NCBI RefSeq assembly: GCF_010858045.1
Contig: NZ_JAAGVC010000024.1
Location: 1 to 64,000 of the forward strand
DNA: 64,000 nucleotides
DNA from: Nocardia cyriacigeorgica
GTDB taxonomy: Bacteria > Actinomycetota > Actinomycetes > Mycobacteriales > Mycobacteriaceae
Direction: 5' to 3'
Part shown: piece after piece, positions 1 through 8,451 of the stretch
Layout of the letters: the number at the start of each line of letters is the position of its first letter
Numbering within the stretch: the stretch's first letter is position 1
The notes under the pieces: generated by a model
Databases searched by the model: none
Seen by the model: the letters and a program-made list of their open reading frames with translations, nothing else
What the model was told of the DNA's origin: nothing
Translations under genes and position numbers: made by a program

Positions 1-279
1 GCCGCCACCGCCGCCTCCTCCCCCACCGGTTCCGCCGGAGTCGCCACCGCCCGAGTCACCGGATCCGGCGATCCACCATCCACCGCCCGCGGCGGCCGCA
101 GATCCGCCGCTGGTGCGACGCCTACCCGTCCGGCGATCGGCGCGAGTCCGCTGCGAACCCCGGGTACGCTCGGACCTGGCTGTTTCTGCCGAACGTCGCT
201 GCTTCACGAGGAAGACGATCGCCACTGCCGCCGCGACCGCGACCAGCAGCAGCGCCAGCGCGATGAGAAATTCCGTCAT
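1..279 (-). CDS. Small glycine-rich membrane protein, N-terminal part (runs off the left edge)
   Basis: The frame opens with ATG at 279 and continues with no stop to base 1, so 93 codons are visible and the C-terminus lies outside the window. Residues about 4-25 form one hydrophobic helix (FLIALALLLVAVAAAVA), followed by a strongly basic stretch rich in Arg, then a low-complexity Gly/Ser/Asp tail (GSGDSGGGDSGGTGGGG). The layout matches the next gene (374-625), suggesting paralogs: one N-terminal anchor plus a glycine tail. No catalytic motif is visible. It could also be the start of a larger protein. No strong ribosome binding site was found, so the start is likely but not certain. Confidence 0.55.
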   Translation of the reverse strand, partial: MTEFLIALALLLVAVAAAVAIVFLVKQRRSAETARSERTRGSQRTRADRRTGRRRTSGGSAAAAGGGWWIAGSGDSGGGDSGGTGGGGGGGGG

Positions 280-373
280 CAGCTCTGGTTACCCGATCAC
301 GCAGGGGCGGAACCGCATTCGCCGCAACGGGCCCGCCGAGGGTGGCGGCGGCGGTTCTCGGTCAGGGATTCGC

Positions 374-625
374 TCAGCCGCCACCACCGCAGCTGGAACC
401 GCCTCCGCCACAACTCGATCCCCCGCCACAGCTCGCACCGCTTCCACTGTGATGGCCACCCCCATCCGGATACCCCGAACCGCCTGCCGCCCAGTAGGGT
501 CCCGGCGGCCGACCTCGGTGCCGGGGCCGGCCCGCGCGCTGCACGGCGACCACGAACGCCACGATCCCACCGACCGCCGCGGTCACCAGCACGATCAGCA
601 CCAGCGAGAACATGATGAGCCCCAT
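374..625 (-). CDS. Small membrane protein with Cys-Gly repeat tail
   Basis: An 83-residue protein starting MGLIMFSLVL. Residues about 3-27 form a single transmembrane helix, followed by a short basic linker and a tail with repeated SCGGG units (SCGGGSSCGGGG). Cys-Gly tails of this kind are found on actinobacterial TIGR04222-type membrane proteins, which often sit beside a glycine-rich-domain (GRDP-like) gene, as here. The gene is divergent from 663-1172, with only 37 bp between the starts, so the two probably share a promoter region. The function is unknown; the cysteines could bind metal or form disulfides outside the membrane. The identification rests on architecture and context, not on a recognised domain. 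Confidence 0.6.
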   Translation of the reverse strand: MGLIMFSLVLIVLVTAAVGGIVAFVVAVQRAGRPRHRGRPPGPYWAAGGSGYPDGGGHHSGSGASCGGGSSCGGGGSSCGGGG

Positions 626-662
626 ACATCGCAGCGTAGGGCTTCCGGTCCTACAGTGAACT

Positions 663-1172
663 GTGTTCGGATTCAGCAGACGAAGCCGCCGGGAAGTCGA
701 GCTCGCTCGGGTCGATCGGGCGGTCCGGGACCTCGAGCTGCCGGACGCGATCTACAAGACCTGCCCGTGGCAGCCGCGCGAGCTGGTGGAAACCGGTCTG
801 CGGCAGTGGCTTCGGTGTTGCGGAGCGGCCATGCGGGACGGGCAGGTGATCGGGATGCCGTCCCGCGCGGTGGACGAGGCATGGCACGGGTTGATCCTGT
901 GCACCGAGCTCTACGCCCGCTTCTGCGAGCAGGCCTACGGTAGGTTCCTGCACCACTATCCAGAAGGGGTCGCTGCCCGCGCCGGCTCGCACGGCTCGAT
1001 GAGCGCCCAGCTCGGGCGCACCGTCGTCGCCTGGGCGATGGTGGGCGCCCCCGGTGAGCCGTGCGTGTTGTGGGACCTCGACACCCGCGTCGGCGTCGAC
1101 GCCCCGTGGGGTATCGACGCCGCGCGCGTGGCGGCCATCGAAGCCGAACTGCGGCGCGCAGAACTCAGGTGA
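663..1172 (+). CDS. Glycine-rich domain-containing protein (GRDP)-like protein
   Basis: A 169-residue soluble protein. The central motif MPSRAVDEAWHGLILCTELYARFCEQ followed by GRFLHHYPEG (about residues 65-103) resembles the GRDP-like family (PF07173 type), which carries a conserved VDxxWHxHIL pattern and a later H-H pair. The start is GTG at 663. A TACAGT hexamer at 652-657 leaves only five bases before the start, which fits a leaderless transcript. The 3' end overlaps the convergent EphD-like gene by 8 bp (stop codons cross at 1165-1172). The biochemical role is unknown in bacteria. The neighbouring Cys-Gly membrane proteins recur with this family, so they may act together at the envelope. 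Confidence 0.65.
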   Translation: MFGFSRRSRREVELARVDRAVRDLELPDAIYKTCPWQPRELVETGLRQWLRCCGAAMRDGQVIGMPSRAVDEAWHGLILCTELYARFCEQAYGRFLHHYPEGVAARAGSHGSMSAQLGRTVVAWAMVGAPGEPCVLWDLDTRVGVDAPWGIDAARVAAIEAELRRAELR

Positions 1173-2937
1173 GCTTCACCCGCGCCGCCACGAACCTGCC
1201 GATGGCGGGCGCCAACCGGCTCAGGTGATAGTTCACCCGAGCTTCCGGCGTCACCGGGACGATGCTGCGTCCGCGCGAGACCGCCGTCACGATCTGTTCG
1301 GCGACCTTGTCCGGGCCGTAACGACGCATCCGGTAGAGGTTGTCGTAGTGCTGCTGCTTGCGCTTTTCCTCATCAGCGTCGACGCCCGAAAATGTAGTGG
1401 TGGCAACGATATTGGTGTGCACGATGCCGGGGCAGATGGTGTGCACCCCGATTCCGCGCCCGGCGAGTTCGGCACGCAGGCAATCGGAGAACATGAAGAC
1501 CGCCGATTTGCTGGTGGCGTATGCGCTGAACCCCTGCTGTGGTGAGTACGCGGCCATGCTGGACAGGTTCACGATATGCCCCGTACCGCGTTCTGCCATC
1601 GCGGGCCCGAATGCCCGGCATCCGTTGACTACTCCGCCGAGATTGATCCGCATCACCCGGTCGAACTCCGCCGACGGGGTATCGAAGAAATCGCCCGCCT
1701 GACCCACTCCCGCGTTGTTGACCAGAATGTCGGGCACACCGTGGGTTTCCAGCACGGCCCGAGCATGATCGTTCACCGCGGTTTCGTCGGAAACATCGAG
1801 CTGGTAGGCATGGGCGAGCCCACCGGCGGCGGCCACCAGTTCGGCCGTCTCCTTGGCCGCGGCCAGGTTGATATCCGACAGCACGATCTCGGCGCCCCGG
1901 CGCGCGAATGCCAATGCCGTCTCGCGTCCGATCCCACTGCCGCCGCCGGTGATCACCACCAGCTGATCGCCGAATTCGCCTCGGCTGCGGCCGATCTCGG
2001 CGCGACGCAAGCCACGCGGCGTGGGCCGTCCCGCGAGCGTGTCGATGAGTTCGGTCGTCGCGCTCGCCAGTAGCTCCGGGTGGGAGAACGGCATCCAATG
2101 CCCGGCGGGCACATCCCGGCGCCACAGCCGCGTCGCCCAGGTCCGTTCGTCGTCGTAGCCCGCGGGCCGGACCGCGACATCGCGTCCGGCGACGATCAAC
2201 TGCACCGGCACATCGGTGTGTCGTTCCCGGGGAGCCAGCAGCCGCGGCAGGATATTCGCCCGGTAGATCAGCAGCCCGTCGACGATGTCCTGCCGGAAGG
2301 TGCTGCCGAGCGACACATTCGACGCCGAGGTCGCGTTCATCAATCCCACCAGCTGCCGCCAGCGTCCCTCGGTGGCCACCTGACCGAACACGACGCGCGG
2401 CAGCACCGGGGTCATGAAGAAGAAGGTGTAGGCCGAGGAGGCCAGCTGGGTGAGCGGCTGCCACACATTGCGCGGCGTCGGCCGCGACAGCCGCGCGCGC
2501 ACCCATTTGCCGAGATGGTCCAGATTGGGCCCGGAAACCGAGGTGAACGAGGCGATGCGCCGGGATGCGCCCGGTTCGCAGACCGCTTCCCAGATGTGCA
2601 CCGATCCCCAGTCGTGGGCCAGTACATGCACCGGCCGATCAGGGCTGACCGCGTCGGCGACGGCGAAGAAGTCCGAGGCCAGCTCGTCGAGCCGGAAGTC
2701 GGCGGTGCGCCGGGTGCGGGTGGACTCACCGTGGCCGCGGGTGTCGTAGCTGACGACGTGGAACCGGCGCGCCAGCAGCGGCACCACCTTGTCCCACAGG
2801 TGATGGGTGTCGGGCCAGCCGTGCACCAGTACCACGGTCTCGGCGGCTGGGTCGCCGTACTCGTGCACCGCGAGCGCGAACTCGCCGTTGTGCACGGTGC
2901 GCCGAAGGTGCTCCGGTTCGGATGATCGGGTGGTCAC
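1165..2937 (-). CDS. ephD: EphD-like fusion: epoxide hydrolase-type alpha/beta hydrolase plus short-chain dehydrogenase
   Basis: 590 residues, close to the length I recall for mycobacterial EphD. Residues 1-300 are an alpha/beta hydrolase: VLVHGWPDTHHLW forms the oxyanion region and Asp109 in LAHDWGS is the expected nucleophile, as in epoxide hydrolases. From about residue 325 an SDR domain follows, with the NAD(P) motif TGGGSGIG and the catalytic YATSK. The start is GTG at 2937, preceded by GAGGAG at a good distance. It is the last gene of a minus-strand operon behind the ferredoxin reductase (12 bp apart). In mycobacteria EphD acts in mycolic acid/lipid metabolism; a dual epoxide-opening and alcohol-oxidising role is inferred. 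Confidence 0.85.
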   Translation of the reverse strand: MTTRSSEPEHLRRTVHNGEFALAVHEYGDPAAETVVLVHGWPDTHHLWDKVVPLLARRFHVVSYDTRGHGESTRTRRTADFRLDELASDFFAVADAVSPDRPVHVLAHDWGSVHIWEAVCEPGASRRIASFTSVSGPNLDHLGKWVRARLSRPTPRNVWQPLTQLASSAYTFFFMTPVLPRVVFGQVATEGRWRQLVGLMNATSASNVSLGSTFRQDIVDGLLIYRANILPRLLAPRERHTDVPVQLIVAGRDVAVRPAGYDDERTWATRLWRRDVPAGHWMPFSHPELLASATTELIDTLAGRPTPRGLRRAEIGRSRGEFGDQLVVITGGGSGIGRETALAFARRGAEIVLSDINLAAAKETAELVAAAGGLAHAYQLDVSDETAVNDHARAVLETHGVPDILVNNAGVGQAGDFFDTPSAEFDRVMRINLGGVVNGCRAFGPAMAERGTGHIVNLSSMAAYSPQQGFSAYATSKSAVFMFSDCLRAELAGRGIGVHTICPGIVHTNIVATTTFSGVDADEEKRKQQHYDNLYRMRRYGPDKVAEQIVTAVSRGRSIVPVTPEARVNYHLSRLAPAIGRFVAARVKLT

Positions 2938-2949
2938 AGGTGGTCTCCT

Positions 2950-4041
2950 CTACAGGTCCAGCGTCAAACGTCCACCCGCCGAACGGGATACGCAGATGAG
3001 CATGTCCCCCGCGGCGCGGTCGGCCTCGGTGAGCACGGTGTCGCGGTGATCGGGCTGCCCGGCCAGCACCCGCACCGTGCAGGTGCGGCAGAAGCCCTGA
3101 CGGCACGAATACGGCCGGTCCGGCCGGGTTTCCAGGATGACGTCGAGAGCCGTCCGGTCGGCGGGCACCTCGAGCACCTCACCCGTGGCGGCCAGCTCGA
3201 TCTCGAAGGGCACGCCGTCGACGATCGGCGGCGGCGAGAACCGCTCGGAATGCAGTTCCACGCCGGGCAGGTGCCGGATCGCGTCGGCGACCATCCCGGT
3301 CATCGGCACCGGCCCGCAGCAGTAGACGGCGGTGCCGCTGGTGACGGCGGGCAGCAAGGCGGCCGCGTCGGGCAGCCCGTGCTCGTCGTCGGTGCGCACG
3401 GTGACCCGGCTGCCGAAGCGCTGCACCTCGTCCAGGAACGGGATGGTGTCGCGGCTTCGGCCGGTGTAGACCATGGACCAGTCGACGCCGAGCCGGTCGG
3501 CCAGCCGCATCATCGGCAGGATCGGGGTGATGCCGATTCCGCCGGCGACGAAATGCAGTCGCGTGGCGGGCGATCCGTAGCCGGGCACCGCGAACGGGAA
3601 GGCGTTACGTGGCCCGCGCACCGTGATCGGCGTGCCGACGACGAGGTCGCGGTGCACTTCGAGGGAGCCGCCACCACCGTCGGGGATGCGCCGCACGGCG
3701 ACCCGATAGGCGCGCGCGTCGGCCGGATCGCCGCACAGTGAGTATTGCCGCAGCCTGCCCGACGGCAGTTCCAGGTCCAGATGCGCACCCGGACGCCAGG
3801 CCGGGAGTTCGCGGCCGTCGGGTGCGCGCAGCACCAGACTGATCACATCGGTGTCGCTGGCCTCGATCCGGCGTTCGGCGACCACCACCCGGATCCGGCC
3901 GTCATCGGCACGCGGCGCGCGCGGCCTGCGATTCACCCATGCGGCCCAGCGCAATCGAGCCTCGACGACCGCGTCGAGCACCCGCATCGTGCGATCAGTC
4001 GACCGTTTGCCGTACAGGTCGGCGGGCGGGGTGGCGATCAC
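2950..4041 (-). CDS. PDR/VanB-type oxidoreductase: FNR-like flavoprotein with C-terminal [2Fe-2S] ferredoxin domain
   Basis: 363 residues from a GTG start at 4041 that overlaps the stop of the upstream gene as GTGA, which is why the long upstream extension of this frame is not used. An N-terminal FAD/FMN-binding barrel (LRQYSLCGDP) is followed by an NAD-binding domain (HFVAGGIGITPILPM) and a C-terminal plant-type ferredoxin domain with CRQGFCRTC and a distal ICVS cysteine. Such proteins pass electrons from NAD(P)H through flavin and [2Fe-2S] to an oxygenase or diiron enzyme. The translationally coupled metal-dependent hydrolase upstream is the obvious partner. It might also serve KshA at 45 kb, but nothing in the sequence shows that. 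Confidence 0.88.
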   Translation of the reverse strand: MIATPPADLYGKRSTDRTMRVLDAVVEARLRWAAWVNRRPRAPRADDGRIRVVVAERRIEASDTDVISLVLRAPDGRELPAWRPGAHLDLELPSGRLRQYSLCGDPADARAYRVAVRRIPDGGGGSLEVHRDLVVGTPITVRGPRNAFPFAVPGYGSPATRLHFVAGGIGITPILPMMRLADRLGVDWSMVYTGRSRDTIPFLDEVQRFGSRVTVRTDDEHGLPDAAALLPAVTSGTAVYCCGPVPMTGMVADAIRHLPGVELHSERFSPPPIVDGVPFEIELAATGEVLEVPADRTALDVILETRPDRPYSCRQGFCRTCTVRVLAGQPDHRDTVLTEADRAAGDMLICVSRSAGGRLTLDL

Positions 4042-4940
4042 GACGCGGCTGCCCGGGCCGCCGGGGACGCGGCCAGATACGCGATGGCCTGCGCGGTGGA
4101 ACCGACGGATTCCGGGTGGTAGCCAGGCTTGAAGGTCGACATCGCACTTCGCAGCAGCGATGGCACGCCGGGCAACGCTCCCCGCCACATCGCGGCGAAG
4201 ATCGCCGGCACCAAGCGCGGGTACCCGTAGTCGGGCAGTGCCGGATCCTGGCGGACGAGGAACTTGGTGCCGCGCGCGACGAGCCCGATGAAGGCGGGGA
4301 AAACCAGCGTCATGATCGCCGCCCGCCGCAGGTACCCCGCACCGAAATACACCGCGACATCGTGCGCGACGTGCCGATGCTCGACCTCTTCGGCGCCGTG
4401 CCACCGGAACAGGTCGGCCACGCGAGGATCGGCGCCGAACTTCTCCAGCTCGGCATTGAGCACCCAGTCGCCGAGGTAGGCGAAGAAGTGTTCCAGGCAG
4501 GCGATGATGGTCAGCCGTTCCACGAGCTGCTGATGGCGCGCATTGCCGGTGTCGTCACGCGGTCCGAGCGAGATGCGGAACAGATACTCGGCCTGGCGCA
4601 GAAAAGGCTCCGGATCGATCCCGTGCGCGGCCAGCACCTCGTGCAGCACCTTGTCGTGGGTCTGGGCGTGCATTGCTTCCTGGCCGATGAAGCCGAGCAT
4701 GGCTTCACGCAGCTTCTCGTCCCGCACCAACGGCAGCGCCTCGGTGTAGGTGGCGCAGAACATGCGCTCGCCTTCGGGAAGCAGCAGGTTCAGGGAGTTG
4801 ATCAGATGCGAGGCGATCGGCTCGGCTGCCATCCAGTGCAACGGTGTGCCGGACCAGTCGAACCGCACATTGCGGGCATGCAGCGCCACCGGCCCCGGAT
4901 CGGTATCCGGGCGCGGCCGGCCCCGGCGAAGTAGCTTCAT
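4038..4940 (-). CDS. Metal-dependent hydrolase family protein (PF10118-type, diiron-like)
   Basis: 300 residues starting MKLLRRGRPRPDT at 4940. It carries repeated acidic/histidine motifs: EAMHAQTHDKVL, CLEHFFAYL and RWHGAEEVEHRHVAHD. These are typical of the predicted metal-dependent hydrolase family, whose helical bundle resembles diiron proteins. It is first in an operon with the ferredoxin reductase (4 bp overlap) and the EphD-like gene. The family name is a prediction only. Coupling to a PDR-type reductase makes an oxygen-dependent diiron enzyme, for example a lipid hydroxylase or desaturase, at least as likely as hydrolysis; this is inference. The upstream region contains a small inverted repeat. 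Confidence 0.8.
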   Translation of the reverse strand: MKLLRRGRPRPDTDPGPVALHARNVRFDWSGTPLHWMAAEPIASHLINSLNLLLPEGERMFCATYTEALPLVRDEKLREAMLGFIGQEAMHAQTHDKVLHEVLAAHGIDPEPFLRQAEYLFRISLGPRDDTGNARHQQLVERLTIIACLEHFFAYLGDWVLNAELEKFGADPRVADLFRWHGAEEVEHRHVAHDVAVYFGAGYLRRAAIMTLVFPAFIGLVARGTKFLVRQDPALPDYGYPRLVPAIFAAMWRGALPGVPSLLRSAMSTFKPGYHPESVGSTAQAIAYLAASPAARAAAS

Positions 4941-5012
4941 CGATACTCCTCAGCGTGTCACAGCACCGTCGGCGGCGATCATCGTCGATCTTCCTTCACG
5001 ACCGTAGCAATA

Positions 5013-5042
5013 GCATCCACATAGATGCAACCATGGGTTACA
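5013..5042. promoter_or_regulatory. Inverted repeats upstream of the metal-dependent hydrolase operon
   Basis: GCATC at 5013-5017 and GATGC at 5024-5028 are separated by six bases. A second small repeat, AACC-ATG-GGTT, follows at 5029-5039. The site lies about 80 bp upstream of the minus-strand start at 4940, where an operator or activator site would be expected. The bound protein is unknown. Confidence 0.35.
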
Positions 5043-5129
5043 TACAGATTCCGGACCGAGACACCTCGGTCACGATCTGGCAATACCGGCCGCTACTGTG
5101 ATCGACTTCGCGCCGAACGGGCGAATTTC

Positions 5130-5143
5130 TAGAACACGTTCTA
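5130..5143. promoter_or_regulatory. KstR-type operator
   Basis: TAGAACACGTTCTA matches every fixed base of the published KstR motif TNNAACNNGTTNNA. It ends 13 bp before the ATG of the WS/DGAT gene at 5157, so a bound repressor would cover the transcription start. KstR is the TetR-family repressor of cholesterol catabolism in Mycobacteriales; its gene is not in this window. Confidence 0.75.
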
Positions 5144-5156
5144 GTAGGCTTTTGCT

Positions 5157-6545
5157 ATGGAACAACTCACCGGCCTGGACGCCAGTTTCCTCTATCTGGA
5201 GACCGGAACCCAGCATCTGCACGTCTGCGCCCTGCTGATACTCGACCCCGTCGAAGGCACCTACTCCTTCGACGAACTGAAGACCGAACTCGGCCGCCGG
5301 CTGCCACTCATTCCGCATATGCGGCGGAAGGTGCACGAGGTGCCGTTCAATCTCGACCATCCGGTTTGGGTCGACGACCCGAATTTCGACCTGGACTATC
5401 ACATCCGCCGGGTCGGGCTGCCAAGGCCCGCCGGGCGCGCCGAGCTCGCCGAGCTCATCGGCGATATCGCCAGCCGCCCGATGGACCGGGACCGGCCGCT
5501 GTGGGAGATGTCGGTGGTGGAGGGCCTCGAGGACGGCAAGATCGCGGTGATCTGCAAATACCATCACGCCGCCGTCGACGGCATCACGGGCACCAACATG
5601 ATGATGCACCTGTGCGATCTGGAGCCGGGCGCGTCGCGTCCCGATCCACAGCCATGGCAGCCCGAACCGGAGCCGAGCGATCTCGAACTGGCCGCCCGCG
5701 CGCTGGTGCGGTTCCCCGGCAAGGTAGGTGCGCTCGGGATGGTGCCCAAGACCCTCGGGATGGTCGCCGGATTCGCGCAGCGGCGACGAAAGAACCAGGC
5801 GGGCATGGCGTTACCGTTCTCCGCACCGCGCACCCCGTTCAACAAGGCCATCACCTCGCACCGCGCCGTCGCGTTCACCAAGGCCGATCTTGGCGCGATC
5901 AAGGAGATCAAGGCGGCCTTCGGCGTCAAGGTCAACGATGTGGTGCTCACGATCGTCGGCGGAGTACTGCGCACCTACCTCGACAGCCATGGCGAGCTGC
6001 CCGATCGCTCGCTGATCGCCTCGGTGCCGGTCTCGGTGCACGATTCCACCCGGCACACCGAGGGCATCAACAAGGTCTCGACGCTGTTCTGCCGGCTCGG
6101 CACCGATATCGCCGATCCGGAGCAGCGGCTGAAGATGCTCGCCGCCACGAACGAGGAAGCGAAGAAGGAGCACGATCTGATCGGCGCCGACTTCTTGCAG
6201 GACTGGTCGAAGTACGCACCGCCCAACACCTTTCAGCTCGCCTCGCGGGTCTATTCGTCGCTGAAACTGGCGCAGGCGCATCCGGTGGTGCACAACCTGG
6301 TGGTGTCCAATGTTCCCGGGCCGCCGATGCCGCTGTATTTCCTCGGCGTGCGGGTGGACGGCATGTATCCGTTCGGGCCGGTCTTCCACGGCGCGGGGCT
6401 CACCGTCACCGTGCTGTCCAATTGCGGCGATCTGGACTTCGGGTTCATCGCCTGCCGTGAATTGGTCCCCGATGTCGGCGAGCTCGCCGATGCGGTACCC
6501 GCGGTGATCGCCGATCTGCTGGCCGCGGCGCGAGCTCGGGGCTGA
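5157..6545 (+). CDS. Wax ester synthase / diacylglycerol acyltransferase (WS/DGAT)
   Basis: 462 residues, the usual length of mycobacterial Tgs enzymes. The catalytic HHxxxDG motif is His136-His137-AAV-Asp141-Gly142; the N-terminal LTGLDASFLYLE and later PLWEMSVVEGL, NVVVSNVPGP-like and GLTVTVLSN stretches are family hallmarks. The enzyme transfers an acyl group from acyl-CoA to diacylglycerol or a long-chain alcohol, making storage lipid at the membrane. The KstR-type site directly in front suggests induction by sterol catabolites. No strong Shine-Dalgarno is visible; AGTAGG lies 8 bp before the ATG. The gene converges on the hydrolase at 6599 across a hairpin terminator. Confidence 0.92.
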   Translation: MEQLTGLDASFLYLETGTQHLHVCALLILDPVEGTYSFDELKTELGRRLPLIPHMRRKVHEVPFNLDHPVWVDDPNFDLDYHIRRVGLPRPAGRAELAELIGDIASRPMDRDRPLWEMSVVEGLEDGKIAVICKYHHAAVDGITGTNMMMHLCDLEPGASRPDPQPWQPEPEPSDLELAARALVRFPGKVGALGMVPKTLGMVAGFAQRRRKNQAGMALPFSAPRTPFNKAITSHRAVAFTKADLGAIKEIKAAFGVKVNDVVLTIVGGVLRTYLDSHGELPDRSLIASVPVSVHDSTRHTEGINKVSTLFCRLGTDIADPEQRLKMLAATNEEAKKEHDLIGADFLQDWSKYAPPNTFQLASRVYSSLKLAQAHPVVHNLVVSNVPGPPMPLYFLGVRVDGMYPFGPVFHGAGLTVTVLSNCGDLDFGFIACRELVPDVGELADAVPAVIADLLAAARARG

Positions 6546-6563
6546 TCACGCTCCGACCGACCG

Positions 6564-6591
6564 CCCTGTTCGCCACCGGCGTCGAACAGGG
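6564..6591. terminator. Hairpin terminator between convergent genes
   Basis: CCCTGTTCG at 6564-6572 pairs with CGAACAGGG at 6583-6591 over a ten-base loop. It lies in the 53-bp gap between two convergent genes and could stop transcription from both sides. There is no U-tract, as is common in actinomycetes. Confidence 0.6.
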
Positions 6592-6598
6592 TCGTCCT

Positions 6599-7483
6599 TC
6601 ACAAACGTGCCGCCACCGCCGCGCAGGCCTCGTCGAGCACCGGAACGAACCGGTCCGCGGCGAACGCGCAGGCCGTATGCCCCGCAGGAACCGGATGGAT
6701 GCTCGCCCCCGGTATCGCGGCCGCCATGTCGATCTGCCGGTACACCGGAATCGCCCTGTCCTTGGTCGTGATGACCACCGCCGTCGGCATCCGCAGGCTC
6801 GACAGCCATTCGGTCGCGTCGAACCGGCCGATCTCGGCCAATATCGGAGTCAACGCCCACCCGCTGGTACTGCGGAACTCCCCCATCGCCCATCGGCGCA
6901 GCTGTCCGGGAATCAATGCCACCGGCAGCTCCGGTAGCGCTTCGGCCAGCCGCTCGGCCCGCCGATACGGGTAATCGCCCAGCGCACCCGCCATGGCCGC
7001 GAAGCTGCGATGAAAGGCCCGCTCGCGCCATTTGTCCTGGAAGCGATACGGAGTCGCGCACAATACGAGCCCGGCCACCCGCTCCGGATGACGGTGCGCG
7101 GTCAGCAGCGAGACCACGCCGCCCAGCGAATAGCCCACGCAGACAAAGCGTTCCAGCCCCAGCGCGTCGGCCACCGCGACCACGTCATCGGCGCAATCAT
7201 CGAGCCGGAAGCGCTGCGAGCGGATGCCGCGCCCGTGCCAGCGTTGATCGAAGAGCACGATCCGGTAGCGCCGCGAGAGCGTCTCCAGCGCCGGAAACCA
7301 ATTGAGCATCGCGGTGCACGCCGTGCCGTGCAGCAGGATCAACGTCGGCGCGTCCGGCGGGCCGGGAAGGTCGACGACGTAGGTGCGTCCGCGGCCGGGC
7401 AGCTCGAGCAGGCGCCCGCCCGGGATCTCATCGATCTCGGGCACCACGAACGGACCGGTCCGCACCGATCGGCCTGTTCCCAT
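6599..7483 (-). CDS. Alpha/beta hydrolase
   Basis: 294 residues from ATG at 7483, chosen because GGAGG sits 6 bp upstream; further upstream ATGs in the same frame lack this. The fold is a classic alpha/beta hydrolase: LLHGTACTAMLNWFPAL near the oxyanion hole, the nucleophile elbow CVGYSLGG (Gly-Tyr-Ser-Leu-Gly), an acid around TTKDRAIP and the catalytic His in PAGHTACAF. The substrate is probably an ester or thioester of lipid origin. A KstR-type site lies 36 bp upstream of the start, and the gene is divergent from the FabG3-like SDR, which has its own KstR site. A role in steroid or fatty acid catabolism is inferred from this. Confidence 0.85.
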   Translation of the reverse strand: MGTGRSVRTGPFVVPEIDEIPGGRLLELPGRGRTYVVDLPGPPDAPTLILLHGTACTAMLNWFPALETLSRRYRIVLFDQRWHGRGIRSQRFRLDDCADDVVAVADALGLERFVCVGYSLGGVVSLLTAHRHPERVAGLVLCATPYRFQDKWRERAFHRSFAAMAGALGDYPYRRAERLAEALPELPVALIPGQLRRWAMGEFRSTSGWALTPILAEIGRFDATEWLSSLRMPTAVVITTKDRAIPVYRQIDMAAAIPGASIHPVPAGHTACAFAADRFVPVLDEACAAVAARL

Positions 7484-7518
7484 CGCGAACCTCCATGGGC
7501 TCATCCGCGCACAGTTTC

Positions 7519-7532
7519 TAGAACTCGTTCTA
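7519..7532. promoter_or_regulatory. KstR-type operator
   Basis: TAGAACTCGTTCTA is a full match to TNNAACNNGTTNNA. It sits upstream of the minus-strand alpha/beta hydrolase start at 7483. Confidence 0.75.
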
Positions 7533-7648
7533 CTCGATGATGCCACACCGCGACCGGGCCGCCGACCCCACGCCACCGCGAATGTTCCACCAATTCCCAC
7601 GGTCCACACCCGATGGCAAACTTCCGCAGCGAAACCGCGCGGCATTTC

Positions 7649-7662
7649 TGTAACGTGTTTCA
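7649..7662. promoter_or_regulatory. KstR-type operator
   Basis: TGTAACGTGTTTCA is a full match to TNNAACNNGTTNNA, 35 bp before the SDR start at 7698. With the site at 7519 it makes a two-operator divergent promoter region. Confidence 0.75.
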
Positions 7663-7697
7663 CCAGCAGTCAGGGATTACCGAAGAGGAGATCGGCA

Positions 7698-8438
7698 ATG
7701 GCACGGTTGACCGGCAAGGTGGCATTGATCAGCGGCGGATCGCGCGGGATGGGCGCCGCGCACGCGCGCGCGATGCTGGCCGAGGACGCCAAGGTGGTGA
7801 TCGGTGACGTCCTCGACGAGGAGGGCAAAGCACTGGCCGAGGAACTGGGTCCCGATATCGCCTACGTCCACCTCGATGTGCGCGAACCCGAGGATTGGCG
7901 CGCCGCCGTCGCGGCCGCGGTCGACCGGTTCGGCTCGCTGAACGTGCTGGTCAACAATGCCGGCATCGTCAACGGCAATCTCATCGCCGACTTCGAATAC
8001 GCCGAATGGCGGCGGATCATCGATATCAACCTGACCGGCACCTTCCTCGGCATGCAGGCCGCCACTCCGGCCATGATCGCGGCCGGTGGCGGCTCGATGA
8101 TCAACGTCTCCTCCGTGGAGGGCCTGCGCGGCAGCCCGGGTCTGCACGGTTACACCGCCAGCAAGTTCGGCGTGCGCGGGCTCACCAAGTCGGTCGCGCT
8201 GGAGCTGGCGCCTCACGGCATCCGGGTGAACTCCATCCACCCCGGCCTCATCCGCACCCCGATGACCGAGGGCATCCCGGAAGACTTCCTGCAGATCCCG
8301 CTCGGCCGCGGCGCCGACCCCGAGGAGGTCTCGGCGCTGGTCACCTACCTCGCCAGCGACGAGTCCTCGTATTCGACCGGCGCGGAGTTCGTGGTGGACG
8401 GCGGGTTGACGGTCGGCGTGCCGCACAAATCGTTCTGA
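7698..8438 (+). CDS. fabG3: FabG3-like 3-alpha/20-beta-hydroxysteroid dehydrogenase (SDR)
   Basis: 246 residues from ATG at 7698 with GAAGAGGAG seven bases upstream. It is a classical SDR: the cofactor motif SGGSRGMGAAHARAM (about 12-26), NNAG at 86-89, and catalytic Ser138/139, Tyr152 and Lys156 (YTASK). As I remember it, mycobacterial FabG3 (Rv2002) has the same characteristic GKVALISGG, DEEGKA and YLASDESSYSTGAEFVVDGG segments. FabG3 oxidises or reduces hydroxyl groups on androgen-type steroids with NAD(H). The KstR-type operator in front agrees with a steroid role. The gene converges on the aldehyde dehydrogenase with only 13 bp between the ends. Confidence 0.82.
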   Translation: MARLTGKVALISGGSRGMGAAHARAMLAEDAKVVIGDVLDEEGKALAEELGPDIAYVHLDVREPEDWRAAVAAAVDRFGSLNVLVNNAGIVNGNLIADFEYAEWRRIIDINLTGTFLGMQAATPAMIAAGGGSMINVSSVEGLRGSPGLHGYTASKFGVRGLTKSVALELAPHGIRVNSIHPGLIRTPMTEGIPEDFLQIPLGRGADPEEVSALVTYLASDESSYSTGAEFVVDGGLTVGVPHKSF

Positions 8439-8451
8439 ACCCGCCGCCCCG

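Noticed and set aside
2950..4041. Assignment of the PDR-type reductase as KshB
   Set aside because: Domain order fits a general PDR/VanB reductase, there is no KstR-type site, and it is coupled to a different enzyme gene. Not enough to name it KshB.
2950..4404. 484-residue version of the ferredoxin reductase
   Set aside because: The first 121 codons are out-of-frame sequence of the metal-dependent hydrolase. The GTG at 4041 overlapping the stop is the natural start.
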